This document shows, piece by piece, positions 53,659-62,348 of a DNA stretch of 64,000 nucleotides. The position numbers were made by a program, and so were the translations under genes. A model generated the notes under the pieces. It was not told the DNA's origin and did not search any database. It saw only the letters and a list, made by a program, of their open reading frames with translations. Each line of letters opens with the position of its first letter. Position 1 is the first letter of the stretch. This DNA comes from Clostridiales bacterium (GTDB lineage: Bacteria > Bacillota > Clostridia > Oscillospirales > Acutalibacteraceae): NCBI GenBank assembly GCA_024690965.1, contig JAILOG010000009.1, positions 1-64,000 of the forward strand, read 5' to 3'.

Positions 53659-53955
53659 ATGAATTTAAACATTGGTAACATCGGAGTATATGGATTTCGT
53701 CATTATGAACATCTTGAGCAAAACAAACCGATAACAATCAGCGTTATGCGTCTAAACGGCACTTTAGAGAAATATCTTACAGAGGTAAATAGAGAAGCAA
53801 CAGAAATGCTTGAAACGCTCGTCAGGCAGTACGCCAAAGAGGAAGGCGTCACAGAAGCCCTCAAACGCATGGATCAACTTGGCTGGGTGCGACAGATGAA
53901 CAACATACGCAACCGCGCCGAAGAGATTGTTTTAAACGAAATAATATATAAATAA
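53659..53955 (+). CDS. TnpV-like transposon protein
   Basis: A 98-residue protein of the TnpV type. It starts MNLNIGNIGVYGFRHYEHL and ends with RQMNNIRNRAEEIVLNEIIY, the family's conserved tail. TnpV proteins are found in Tn4451-like and other Clostridial transposons; the function is not known. Strong CGGAGG ribosome site. A paralogue of the same length is at 61393-61689 on the other strand. Confidence 0.78.
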   Translation: MNLNIGNIGVYGFRHYEHLEQNKPITISVMRLNGTLEKYLTEVNREATEMLETLVRQYAKEEGVTEALKRMDQLGWVRQMNNIRNRAEEIVLNEIIYK

Positions 53956-54368
53956 TAATTCACGAGGCAGGGAGAAATCCTTGCCTCATTATTCATTAAT
54001 CGGACTTTTGAAAACACAAAATCAACAGAAAGGTCGAATTTTGCGCATAAAAAGTCAATATTCAAGGCTATTAATACAAGAAATACAGGTGAAGAATCAA
54101 ATAAATGAGCAATTCAGACCATTTTATTTAACAAATTATTGTGACGGAAGAACATATTTTGGCAATAGAATTAATTCTGCAGAAGTATTTGAAACACATC
54201 TGCTGATTGAGTATATTGCAGCCCAAAACATTTATTCGTTATATTTTTTAATATCTTCGTAAACAATTTTATATTTATCATTAAATACATATTGACAAAT
54301 GATAATTCATCGTGATACAATGTTGCAAACAACGGGGTTAAAAACACAATATTAAGAGGTGGCGCAAT
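53956..54368. other. Gap with a short hairpin, no convincing gene
   Basis: GAGGCA..GGA and TCC..TGCCTC at about 53963-53986 form a terminator-like hairpin for tnpV. The rest is AT-rich. A 93-codon frame at 53981-54262 has no ribosome site or recognised domain and is not called. A GAGGTGG ribosome site for the next gene is at the end. Confidence 0.5.
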
Positions 54369-55616
54369 ATGTATAAAAAGTTAAGTATCATAATCGCAGT
54401 GCTGCTGTTGACGACTACAATATGCTCATGCTCATCATCTGATGCAAATGACAAAAATGCCTCTTTAAAGGATGTGCTTGCAGGCGATTATTCCTTTAAT
54501 ATCGGTGAGGATGACCCGCTGTGCCTTGCCGCATTCAATAATATCGCCATTGCGGAAGACGGTTATTATTTCACAAATGACACGCACCAAATGCTTTATT
54601 ATTTCGATAAGGCGACAAAAAAGGTTGTTCCCGTGTGCAACAGACCAGAATGTACTCACGATAATTCGGATTGCAATGCATATGTAGGTGAAATTCGGCA
54701 CTATGCCGGGCTGTGGTACTATGAAAACAAGCTGTATGTGTTGGGATACAAAGGCGGAATAATGGGACTGTATACAATAAGCAAGGACGGCTCTACGAGA
54801 GAGCGCCTATGCGACCTTTTTGAAACGGGCAAGAATTTTTCCATTACTACGACTATTCACCGGGGGTATGTATATTTTTCCGTAGATAGAGGAAATGACC
54901 ATATGGAGGTGTACAGTAAAAAATTAGACGGCAAAGACGAGCCCGAATTAATATTTGAATTTCATGGGCATAATGCAATGGCTGATTTCATCCGAGGTTA
55001 CAAAAACGGCGTGTTTATCTCTTATGAATACTATCAAGACGAAAACAATGAAGACGCAATGTATGCAGTTTTGTATTACAACCGAGATAACAACACCATA
55101 TCAGAGCTTGAACTTGAAGGTTATACAGATCAATTGGTAGTTTGCGAAGATGCTGTCATCTACCGCACGGATAAAGAAATATTAAAATACAATCTGAATG
55201 ACAAAACATCAAGTGTTATTTATGACAAAGAGCCATGCGGTGTAAACTACGACGGAAAGTATATTTATCTTGATAACAACGTAGCGATTTTTACCGAAAC
55301 GACCGCGCAGGATAAGGAGTATGATGTGTCACGCCGTCATATCGTAGTAGCGGATACATCGGGGAATATTGTTGACGACATAAAGGTTGAAACAAACGGT
55401 CTATGCTATTTTGGAGACAGCGACTATTTATTCATTGACATGAATGAAAAGTACAACGGAACAAAACAAAAAACAATTGAAAAAGGCGATATGATCAAAG
55501 GCTATTGGTTTGAAGAGATTGAACGCTTAGAAGCTTTTGATAAATCGCAGATAGGCACAGACAAACACGAATGGATAGTATTAAAAGAATGGGAGCCGGA
55601 TTCTATTATTGGCTAA
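54369..55616 (+). CDS. Surface lipoprotein, paralogue of 27643-28881
   Basis: A 415-residue lipoprotein with signal ending TTTICSC. The mature protein matches the 27643 gene along its length: GYYFTNDTHQMLYYFDKATKK, the cysteine cluster VCNRPECTHDNSDC, and the end KEWEPDSIIG against KKWDFDSIIG. It is the first member of the second copy of the lipoprotein/ABC set. Higher GC than the first copy, so not a very recent duplicate. Confidence 0.82.
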   Translation: MYKKLSIIIAVLLLTTTICSCSSSDANDKNASLKDVLAGDYSFNIGEDDPLCLAAFNNIAIAEDGYYFTNDTHQMLYYFDKATKKVVPVCNRPECTHDNSDCNAYVGEIRHYAGLWYYENKLYVLGYKGGIMGLYTISKDGSTRERLCDLFETGKNFSITTTIHRGYVYFSVDRGNDHMEVYSKKLDGKDEPELIFEFHGHNAMADFIRGYKNGVFISYEYYQDENNEDAMYAVLYYNRDNNTISELELEGYTDQLVVCEDAVIYRTDKEILKYNLNDKTSSVIYDKEPCGVNYDGKYIYLDNNVAIFTETTAQDKEYDVSRRHIVVADTSGNIVDDIKVETNGLCYFGDSDYLFIDMNEKYNGTKQKTIEKGDMIKGYWFEEIERLEAFDKSQIGTDKHEWIVLKEWEPDSIIG

Positions 55617-55644
55617 AGAATCCATTAACAAAGGGTAAATCAAT

Positions 55645-56634
55645 ATGTATAAAAAACTATGTGCTATATTTTTGACATTATTATTAGTAACAGTAGCTTG
55701 TTCCTGCTCCTCATCAAACGATATTGCATTAGATTCGTCTTTGAAATCCTTATTAGCCGGTGAATATTCTTTCACACCCGGGCAGGACGATGACATTTGT
55801 CTTTCTTTTTACAATAATATCGCTGTTGCCGAAGGCGGATATTATTTTACAACTTTTGAGCATCATATGCTTTATTATTTTGATAAAGCAACGAAAAAAG
55901 TGGTTCCCGTGTGTAACAGGCCTGAGTGTTCCCATGACAGTACGGATTGTAACGCTTACATAGGTGAAATACAACACTACCCCGGGCTGTGGTACTATGA
56001 CGGTAAGTTGTATGTATTAGGCTATAAAAGCGGAATAATGGGGCTTTATACAGTAAGCAAAGATGGCTCTGAACACAGCCGTCTTTGTGATTTATCTGAA
56101 ACCGGTCACTCGCTTCACGCATCTTGTAACGGATGGTATATCCGTCATATAAAGAACCTGTTTAGCTTTTGCAACGAACATTTTGAGCTTCTCAGCAAAC
56201 CGGTACAGCGTATTTTTGACGACGTCTCATCAGGCTATACGGTGCAATGGAAGAAACGTGTCGGGCATTTTTCGGTGCCGATTTTCGCGCGAAACACCAA
56301 AAGCGCGTGGGGTACGCGTTTTGACGACGTGATCGCCGACGCGCTTGAATCGGGACCGCTTCGCACAGAGGAATATGTATTGCCGATAGAGACAAAGCAA
56401 AAGCTTGACGAGTTAGAAATACCGAATAAATGCAAGCGCAACGCGGAAGACCTGACGGCATTTTACTATACCAACAAGCAGGTTGATTGTGATTGGGTGA
56501 TACTTCCGATCGTGAACTTTAATGCGTATTACCATTCGACCACTTTTGAAAAGAATTATCTGCCGCAGCTTCCAAAGAATGTTTTTATCCGAGAAACGAT
56601 TCACGGACTGTGCAGATTCAAGGTTGTGCTGTGA
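55645..56634 (+). CDS. Chimeric ORF: truncated lipoprotein fused to an unrelated C-terminus
   Basis: A 329-residue frame. Residues 1-155 are a third lipoprotein paralogue (signal VACSC, cluster VCNRPECSHDSTDC, GLYTVSKDGS). Similarity to the neighbours stops at about 56118. The rest (residues about 158-329; WGTRFDDVIADALESG, LPIVNFNAYYHSTTF) has different composition and no recognised domain. It looks like the product of a deletion or recombination joining two genes; whether a protein is made is uncertain. Confidence 0.6.
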   Translation: MYKKLCAIFLTLLLVTVACSCSSSNDIALDSSLKSLLAGEYSFTPGQDDDICLSFYNNIAVAEGGYYFTTFEHHMLYYFDKATKKVVPVCNRPECSHDSTDCNAYIGEIQHYPGLWYYDGKLYVLGYKSGIMGLYTVSKDGSEHSRLCDLSETGHSLHASCNGWYIRHIKNLFSFCNEHFELLSKPVQRIFDDVSSGYTVQWKKRVGHFSVPIFARNTKSAWGTRFDDVIADALESGPLRTEEYVLPIETKQKLDELEIPNKCKRNAEDLTAFYYTNKQVDCDWVILPIVNFNAYYHSTTFEKNYLPQLPKNVFIRETIHGLCRFKVVL

Positions 56635-56697
56635 AAAGTGGGGGTATTTATTTAAGTATGAAATGCCTATAATTTTTATAAATTTTCAATTATCAAA

Positions 56698-56731
56698 CAA
56701 CCGCCCCCACTTTTAAAAGGTGAGGGCGTTG
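56698..56731. terminator. Bidirectional terminator hairpin
   Basis: CAAC.CGCCC.CAC pairs with TG.GGGCG.TTG (56698-56731) with TTTT-AAAA at the tip. It closes the chimeric ORF and lies 18 bases before the marR promoter. Confidence 0.65.
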
Positions 56732-56748
56732 ATTATCTAAAATAACGC

Positions 56749-56777
56749 TTGACAAATTATATCGCACGCGATATAAT
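56749..56777 (+). promoter_or_regulatory. marR promoter with overlapping palindromic operator
   Basis: TTGACA (56749-56754), 17 bases, TATAAT (56772-56777): a consensus promoter. The spacer and -10 hold a perfect palindrome, ATTATATCG (56756-56764), CACG, CGATATAAT (56769-56777). This is the expected position for autorepression by the MarR protein encoded 20 bases downstream. Confidence 0.85.
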
Positions 56778-56797
56778 GATAGTGAGGTGGTGATCTG

Positions 56798-57238
56798 ATG
56801 GATGATAAGTACAAAGCTCTGCGCCTGAAAAATCAGATATGTTTTCCAATCTATGCCGTATCAAATATGATTACTCGAAAATACAAGCCATATCTTGATA
56901 AACTTGATCTGACCTACACACAGTATATCGTGATGATGGTTTTGTGGGAGCACGGACAGGCAAACGAAAAGCTTCTTTGTGAATCCCTTTGCCTGAGATC
57001 CAATACGGTAACACCTCTGCTCAAGAAGCTTAAGGAAAAGGGATATATAGAAAAAGCAAAGGACACCGGCGACGAGCGCAATCTTGTTATCACGCTGACA
57101 GAGACGGGAAAACGGTTGCAAGATAAGGCGCTTTATGTGCCGGAATGTATGGCAAAAGAGTTTCATCTGACATCGGAGGAAGCAATGTCATTATATAAAA
57201 TTCTGTACAAGCTCCTCGATGAAGGTAAGAATAAATAA
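56798..57238 (+). CDS. MarR family regulator (OhrR-like)
   Basis: A 146-residue winged-helix regulator. LKNQICFPIYAVSNMITRKYKPYLDKL begins the dimer helix with a single Cys near residue 14 (placement as in OhrR), in two parts. The wing follows LLCESLCLRSNTVTPLLKKLKEKG and DTGDERNLVITLT. OhrR-type regulators sense organic peroxides through that Cys and repress peroxide-resistance genes. The next gene is a peroxidase, which supports the idea. It very likely binds the palindrome at 56756-56777. Confidence 0.88.
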   Translation: MDDKYKALRLKNQICFPIYAVSNMITRKYKPYLDKLDLTYTQYIVMMVLWEHGQANEKLLCESLCLRSNTVTPLLKKLKEKGYIEKAKDTGDERNLVITLTETGKRLQDKALYVPECMAKEFHLTSEEAMSLYKILYKLLDEGKNK

Positions 57239-57255
57239 ACGGAGGATAAGAGAAA

Positions 57256-57801
57256 ATGAAAACGGTTTACGATTTTACGGTCAAGGACAGAAAAGGAAAT
57301 GACATAAGCCTATCAGAGTATTCGGGCAAGGTTTTGCTTATTGTAAACACGGCTACAGGCTGCGGCTTCACTCCGCATTATGAGCCGCTGGAGGCGATGT
57401 ATAAGGAGCTTAAAGATAAGGGCTTTGAAATACTCGATTTCCCCTGCAATCAGTTCGCGAATCAAGCACCCGGAAATGATGATGAAATACATGAGTTTTG
57501 CACGCTTAAATTCGGAACGGAGTTTCCTCAGTTCGCAAAGGTCGATGTAAACGGAGAAAAAGCCGATCCTCTTTTTGCTTTTCTTGCAACCGAAAAGCCT
57601 TTTACGGGCTTTGGCAAAGGACTCAAAAACGCCGCGCTTAACAAGTTTGCGAATATGAACAACAAAAAATACGGTGACAAGGCATATATCAAATGGAATT
57701 TTACGAAATTTCTGATTAACAGAGAAGGAAAGGTTGTCGCTCGCTTTGAGCCGACAGTCGATATGAAGGATGTCAGAAAAGCGGTTGAAGAACTACTTTA
57801 A
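57256..57801 (+). CDS. Glutathione peroxidase family protein
   Basis: A 181-residue thioredoxin-fold peroxidase. The active Cys is in NTATGCGFTPHYEPLE (about residue 36), the Gln in FPCNQFANQAPG and the Trp-Asn in IKWNFTKFLI. Clostridial members usually take electrons from thioredoxin, not glutathione. It detoxifies hydroperoxides in the cytoplasm. It is co-transcribed with the MarR-type regulator (17-base gap, GGAGG ribosome site). Confidence 0.93.
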   Translation: MKTVYDFTVKDRKGNDISLSEYSGKVLLIVNTATGCGFTPHYEPLEAMYKELKDKGFEILDFPCNQFANQAPGNDDEIHEFCTLKFGTEFPQFAKVDVNGEKADPLFAFLATEKPFTGFGKGLKNAALNKFANMNNKKYGDKAYIKWNFTKFLINREGKVVARFEPTVDMKDVRKAVEELL

Positions 57802-57824
57802 AACCCGACAAAGGAGAACGATCA

Positions 57825-58964
57825 ATGAATAATAACAGCAATGACATTGCCGTACTTGCGGCAAACAGAGAAAAAGCAATCGTAAAAACAAGTGTTATCG
57901 GTATAATTACAAACATATTACTCGTTGGCTTCAAGATGTTTGTCGGGCTGGTATCGAACTCGATCGCCGTAATACTTGACGCGGTCAACAATCTGTCCGA
58001 TGCAGCGTCATCAGTGGTTACGATCATCGGCGCGAAGCTCGGTGCGAAACAGCCGGATAAAAAGCATCCGCTCGGTTACGGCAGGATAGAATATCTCAGC
58101 TCTATGATAGTTGCGGCGCTCGTCCTTTACGCCGGGATCACATCGCTTGTGGAGTCAGTCAAAAAGATCATTTACCCCGAAGCGGCGGATTATAACACCG
58201 TATCTATTATCATCATTTCCGTTGCCATCGTTGTAAAACTGATTCTCGGAATGTATGTGAAAAAGCAAGGGAAAAAAGCCAATTCCGGCGCGCTTGTCGC
58301 GTCCGGCTCAGACGCGCTGTTTGACGCGATCCTTTCTTCGTCGGTTCTTGCTTCGGCAATCGTATATTTGATTTGGGGTATTTCCCTTGAAGCTTATGTA
58401 GGCGTGATCATCGCGGGCTTCATCATCAAAGCCGGTATCGAAATCATGACTGAAACGCTGAACGACATCATCGGCAAGCGTGAGGACGCGGAAACAACAA
58501 AGGAGCTTAAAGAGATCATCTGCGCGGAAGAGGCGGTACTCGGCGCGTATGATATAACGCTTTTTAACTACGGTCCGAATAAAAACTACGGTTCGGTACA
58601 TATTGAGCTGCCGGACAATCTGAGCGTTGATGATGTTGACAAAATCACAAGAAAGATACAGACCGACGTGTTCCATAAAACCGGAGTTATCCTGACGGGT
58701 ATAGGCGTTTATTCCTATAACACCTCCGATGACGAGGCTGCGCAGATGCGCAACGCGATTCAAAAGGCAGTTATGGCTCACGACTTTGCGCTGCAGATGC
58801 ACGGATTCTATGCCGATACCGAGAAGAAAACGATCCGTTTTGATGTGGTCGTAAGCTTTGACGCAGACCGTAAGGAAGCGCTCGAGACACTGTACAGTGA
58901 GGTAAAAGCTCTCTATCCGGAGTACGATGTTCTGATCGTTCCGGATGTAGATATAGCAGACTGA
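57825..58964 (+). CDS. CDF-family cation efflux protein
   Basis: A 379-residue cation diffusion facilitator. Six membrane segments lie in residues 18-210, with metal-site acids in SNSIAVILDAVNNLSDAASS and ASGSDALFDAILSSS. The C-terminal cytoplasmic domain (215-379) is longer than usual, with two ferredoxin-like units. It likely exports Zn, Mn or Fe. Its place behind a peroxidase suggests iron or manganese balance in oxidative stress; this is inferred. Confidence 0.9.
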   Translation: MNNNSNDIAVLAANREKAIVKTSVIGIITNILLVGFKMFVGLVSNSIAVILDAVNNLSDAASSVVTIIGAKLGAKQPDKKHPLGYGRIEYLSSMIVAALVLYAGITSLVESVKKIIYPEAADYNTVSIIIISVAIVVKLILGMYVKKQGKKANSGALVASGSDALFDAILSSSVLASAIVYLIWGISLEAYVGVIIAGFIIKAGIEIMTETLNDIIGKREDAETTKELKEIICAEEAVLGAYDITLFNYGPNKNYGSVHIELPDNLSVDDVDKITRKIQTDVFHKTGVILTGIGVYSYNTSDDEAAQMRNAIQKAVMAHDFALQMHGFYADTEKKTIRFDVVVSFDADRKEALETLYSEVKALYPEYDVLIVPDVDIAD

Positions 58965-58998
58965 TAACAAACAAAGAATAATAAGGAGGAAAAACACC

Positions 58999-59181
58999 AT
59001 GAACGAAAAGGAAACCATTTTAGAAGCGATGAAAAAGGCAGGAGAACCGCTGAACGCGGGTAAAATCGCCGAACTGACCGGGCTTGACAGAAAAGTCGTG
59101 GATAAAGCGATGGCGGACATGAAAAAAGACGGCTCCATTGTCTCTCCCGTTCGCTGCAAGTGGGAACCGGCGGCTAAATAA
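58999..59181 (+). CDS. Small winged-helix protein
   Basis: A 60-residue protein (NEKETILEAMKKAGEPLNAG, then IAELTGLDRKVVDKAMADM) with a complete helix-turn-helix/wing. AAGGAGG lies nine bases upstream. Such short winged-helix proteins are found in Clostridia and are probably DNA-binding. It is the last gene before a strong terminator. Confidence 0.78.
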   Translation: MNEKETILEAMKKAGEPLNAGKIAELTGLDRKVVDKAMADMKKDGSIVSPVRCKWEPAAK

Positions 59182-59260
59182 TTTGTAAAGCATAATACAT
59201 GAAAGAATAAATATTGCTTTCTCACTGACACGCTACTTACAAGTGATTGAGATTAAAATA

Positions 59261-59296
59261 AGCGATACTGAGTCATAATGGAAACTCAGTATCGCT
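59261..59296 (+). terminator. Terminator of the marR-peroxidase-CDF operon
   Basis: AGCGATACTGAGT (59261-59273) pairs with ACTCAGTATCGCT (59284-59296), then GTTTT. Confidence 0.85.
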
Positions 59297-59347
59297 GTTT
59301 TAATTATATTTTCAGTTGTTATATCAGCATTCAATAATTTAGTATAA

Positions 59348-59380
59348 AAGCACGACAGAATCGCAACCCCAGTCGTGCTT
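59348..59380 (-). terminator. Minus-strand terminator of the kinase remnant
   Basis: AAGCACGAC (59348-59356) pairs with GTCGTGCTT (59372-59380); on the minus strand a TTTTAT run follows. It would have ended the histidine-kinase transcript whose fragment lies next to it. Confidence 0.75.
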
Positions 59381-59430
59381 AAATACACCGAAATCGCCGA
59401 AAATTGAACAGTTGCATTTATTATAAATGG

Positions 59431-59535
59431 TCATTTTTGTACAGGCAGCTCAACCGTGAAAACAGCCTTGCCGTTATGATATGATGCTTTAATATTTCCT
59501 TTATGCGCCTCTGTGATCGCTTTCGCTATGGAAAG
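59431..59535 (-). pseudogene. C-terminal fragment of a sensor histidine kinase
   Basis: The minus strand reads LSIAKAITEAHKGNIKAS, then VFTVELPVQK and stop at 59431. This is the last part of a HATPase domain (the GLGLxIAK box without its first glycines). Nothing upstream on the minus strand continues it. It abuts the permease remnant, sharing nine bases (59527-59535), so a deletion through this microhomology removed the rest of both genes. Confidence 0.8.
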
Positions 59536-60171
59536 CTTCTCAGTCGGGAGAGCTATCTCAGGCAGGAATACAGCGCCGTTCTCGCTGTTATAACAATAAT
59601 AATCATTCTGTCGGGCATTTTCTCTTTTGAGAGTAAGAGCAACACAAATTATCTTATCCGTTCCACCAAAAACGGCAGAGAAAGGTTATTCAAAGTCAAG
59701 CTGTTTACATCGGCAGCCGTAACTGCATTTGTTTGGTGCGTTGCTTACGCCGCCGAATTTTTCGGTATATACAACAAGTATGGACTTGACTGCTTTAGCG
59801 CGCCGTTGCAAAGCCTTGAGTTTTTTATGAGCTTTCCGTTTAGTATCAGCATAGGGGCATATCTGATAATTATGTATTTGTTCAGACTTTTGTTATTGCT
59901 TGGAGCGGCGGCGATCGTAATGCTGATTTCAAAGAAATTTTCTTATGTCTCGTCAATCATAATATCTATAGCCGTGTTGCTCGTTCCCGCGCTACTTAAT
60001 ATGGTGGGAATCGCGTTTTTCGGCAAGGTATAACTGTCGGTTATTATGAGTATCAATCCGAATATAAGCTATAACGGATTTTGGCACTCGGTGATTTCGA
60101 TGCTGCTGATCGTAATAATCGGAACTGTTTGCCTGTTATGTTCAAGAAAAAAGTGGATCAGAAGCAGATAA
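59527..60171 (+). pseudogene. Truncated ABC permease with internal stop
   Basis: The frame matches the last about 215 residues of the permease at 28909-31344 (KLLSRESYLRQEYSAV, then FSFESKSNTNYLIRST). The first about 595 residues are missing. An in-frame TAA at 60031-60033 replaces a serine codon of the intact copy; after it the same frame goes on (SVIMSINPNISYNGFW) to a stop at 60169-60171. A non-functional leftover of the second lipoprotein/ABC set. Confidence 0.88.
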
Positions 60172-60183
60172 GGGGGTAAGAGT

Positions 60184-61053
60184 ATGAATTTAGAGCTTAA
60201 AAATGTGTCAAAGAGCTATTCAAACGATAAATTGGCGCTTGATGATTTTTCGGTCAGCTTTGACGCAGGCATATACGGCATACTCGGTCCCAATGGTGCC
60301 GGTAAAAGCACGCTGATAAACCTGATAACCGACAACATCTCACGCACGTTGGGCGAAATACTGTATGACGGCGAGGATATATTAAAGCTTAACCGTGATT
60401 TCAGATCAAAGGTAGGATATATGCCTCAGCAACAGGGCTTTTATGACGATATGTCGGCATACGCTTTTATGATGTATATGGCCCAGCTGAAAGGTCTGTC
60501 TAAGAAAGAGGCTAAAGTACAAAGCCGGGAGCTTTTGGAAACGGTAAGCCTTTCAACGGTGGCGCACAATAAGATAAAAAGCTTTTCAGGCGGTATGAAG
60601 CAAAGAGTTTTGCTTGCGCAGGCGCTGCTCGGCAACCCCAAAATATTGATTCTTGACGAGCCCACAAGCGGACTTGACCCCAAAGAGCGCATAAACATAC
60701 GAAATTACATCGCGCAAATATCAAAGGATAAAATAATACTTCTCGCAACCCATGTGGTAAGCGATATTGAGTGCATCGCCGATAAGGTACTGCTTATAAA
60801 ATCGGGCAAGCTCATACAGTACAAAACGCCCGCCGAGCTGACGGACCCAATTAAAGATAAGGTCTTTGAGCGTGTTTGCGAGAAGGACGAGATCGAAAAG
60901 CTGCAAGAAAAATTTGCTGTAAACAATGTCGTGTACAAAAACGGCAGGCTGACATTCCGCACGGTGGGCAACAATTTGCCGCAGGAGTTTGAATATGCGA
61001 GAGATGTCAATTTGGAGGATGTGTATCTCTATTATTTTAATTATTCTGAATAA
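60184..61053 (+). CDS. ABC transporter ATP-binding protein, second copy
   Basis: A 289-residue ATPase nearly identical in protein to 31360-32226. Walker A GPNGAGKSTL, signature SFSGGMKQRVLLAQ and Walker B KILILDEPTSGLDP are all intact, so the enzyme is probably active if made. Its own permease is broken; it could work with the intact permease at 28909. DNA differences are mostly silent, a sign of selection. Confidence 0.92.
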   Translation: MNLELKNVSKSYSNDKLALDDFSVSFDAGIYGILGPNGAGKSTLINLITDNISRTLGEILYDGEDILKLNRDFRSKVGYMPQQQGFYDDMSAYAFMMYMAQLKGLSKKEAKVQSRELLETVSLSTVAHNKIKSFSGGMKQRVLLAQALLGNPKILILDEPTSGLDPKERINIRNYIAQISKDKIILLATHVVSDIECIADKVLLIKSGKLIQYKTPAELTDPIKDKVFERVCEKDEIEKLQEKFAVNNVVYKNGRLTFRTVGNNLPQEFEYARDVNLEDVYLYYFNYSE

Positions 61054-61392
61054 CACCGTTTTTAAATACTAACATTTCATTTTAAATCAATAACACAATA
61101 AATAATTAAGCGCATGATAACAAAGCAAAATAATAATGTTTAAAAAAGCGATATACTCTACCGTAAGTGTGATTAAAAACGAACGGGCTGCCGCAAATGG
61201 TAGCCTCGTTTTTTGTAAAAAGCTTGCAAATCCTCAAATGAGAAAAATAGTAATATTTACGGATAAAAATAAAAAACGCAACACACAAATGTCCTTTTCA
61301 GATACAAAGTATTATGATATAGAAAAACTGAGATAAAAGCCATCGCATTACAACAACGACACTATGATACTACAAATTTTGTGTTGCCAATC
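61054..61392. other. Gap without convincing gene
   Basis: AT-rich. Short frames on both strands (61106-61288, 61136-61336) have no ribosome site or recognised pattern. AAAACGAACGGGCTGCC and GGTAGCCTCGTTTTTTG near 61177-61217 form a weak terminator-like structure. Confidence 0.45.
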
Positions 61393-61689
61393 TTAGTTAA
61401 AGATTAAATCATGAAGTATAAATTTTTCAACTCGATTGCGTATTGAATTCATACGCCTTGTCCATTCCAGATTATCAGTGGCTTTAAGTGATTCTGTGAC
61501 ACCTTCTATCTCCACATATTGTTTGACAAGTCGGTCATACATTTCCTGTGCGTCACGGTCAACGTCAATTATGTATTGTTCGAGCGTTCCTTTCATGCGC
61601 ATGACGTTGATTACGGTGGGACTATTCTTTTTCAGATAGTTATAGTGGCGTCGTCCCCAGACTCCAATGTTCGTAATATCATAATGCAA
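61393..61689 (-). CDS. TnpV-like transposon protein, second copy
   Basis: A 98-residue protein in the best reading. It aligns end to end with the TnpV-like protein at 53659-53955: DITNIGVWGRRHYNYL against LNIGNIGVYGFRHYEHL, and RRMNSIRNRVEKFILHDLIF at the tail. The alignment puts the start at a TTG (61689) right after AAAGGAGG, although the spacing is short; a longer frame reaches 61776. The start is therefore uncertain. Confidence 0.65.
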   Translation of the reverse strand: MHYDITNIGVWGRRHYNYLKKNSPTVINVMRMKGTLEQYIIDVDRDAQEMYDRLVKQYVEIEGVTESLKATDNLEWTRRMNSIRNRVEKFILHDLIFN

Positions 61690-62050
61690 TACCTCCTTTG
61701 CAACACCATTATACCGCAGAGGAGACGTTTTTAAAAATGTGCAATTCGCATTACACGGTGCTATAAATATGTACATTCAGCTTCGGTAAAACAATGATTT
61801 TATCAAGTCCGTTATTGATATTCGCACCAGCGGCGAGCCGCCGCATCCAATTCGCGCTCAGAGTTTTATCTGGGCGCGATATTTTTTGCCCGCGATAAGG
61901 CTTTTGCATATTCAATGGATAATCACAAAAATCCCTCAAGCGTAAGCGAGAGGAATTTTCACTTTTTCGCTTTCACTCTTCACTAAGCCCGCTCAAGGAT
62001 TTTTGGAACGGAATAAGTAATAGTGAATGAATGAAGTGTATATTTAAACA
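61690..62050. other. Gap without convincing gene
   Basis: A minus-strand frame at 61751-61939 (LSANWMRRLAAGANINN) could be a remnant of a mobile-element gene but no family was recognised. The rest shows no clear signal. The tRNA terminator follows. Confidence 0.4.
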
Positions 62051-62090
62051 ACGCAAAAAACCACCGACAAATGTCGATGGTTTTTTGCGT
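62051..62090 (-). terminator. Terminator of the tRNA gene
   Basis: ACGCAAAAAACCA (62051-62063) pairs with TGGTTTTTTGCGT (62078-62090), with further pairs inside. On the minus strand it follows the tRNA directly and has a T-run in the descending arm. Confidence 0.85.
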
Positions 62091-62167
62091 TGGTGGGCCA
62101 TCAGGGACTCGAACCCCGGACCAACCGGTTATGAGCCGGTTGCTCTAACCAACTGAGCTAATGGCCC
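62091..62167 (-). tRNA. tRNA with CAU anticodon, probably tRNA-Ile2
   Basis: The minus strand reads a 77-base cloverleaf with encoded CCA. The acceptor stem is GGGCCAT/ATGGCCC, D arm AGCTCAGTTGGTTAGAGC, anticodon arm ACCGGCTCATAACCGGT with CAT, T arm GGGGTTCGAGTCCC. The GGCTCATAACC anticodon arm is typical of tRNA-Ile2, where TilS modifies C34 to lysidine to read AUA. Elongator tRNA-Met cannot be fully ruled out without identity-element comparison. Confidence 0.95.
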
Positions 62168-62186
62168 TTGCTCACAAAGCCCTGTA

Positions 62187-62215
62187 ATTATATCAGCTTA
62201 ATGCTTTGTTGTCAA
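62187..62215 (-). promoter_or_regulatory. Promoter of the tRNA gene
   Basis: Minus strand TTGACA (complement of 62210-62215), 17 bases, TATAAT (complement of 62187-62192): perfect consensus, 20 bases before the tRNA. Confidence 0.9.
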
Positions 62216-62277
62216 TACTTTTTTTAAAAATGTTTTACATATGTTACATAATTGCTTTTATTGGTGATTTAAAAAAT

Positions 62278-62306
62278 TTGACATACATATTTAGATTTGA
62301 TATAAT
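62278..62306 (+). promoter_or_regulatory. Promoter of the pseudokinase gene
   Basis: TTGACA (62278-62283), 17 bases, TATAAT (62301-62306): perfect consensus, 42 bases before the start codon. Confidence 0.88.
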
Positions 62307-62348
62307 AACACAGTATATATGGGATTGTGTATTTTAGGAGGGAATTGT

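Noticed and set aside
53981-54262. A 93-codon frame after the TnpV-like gene.
   Set aside because: No ribosome site, no recognised pattern, and it begins inside a hairpin.
61751-61939. Minus-strand 62-codon frame as a recombinase remnant.
   Set aside because: The match is too short and no catalytic motif is present.
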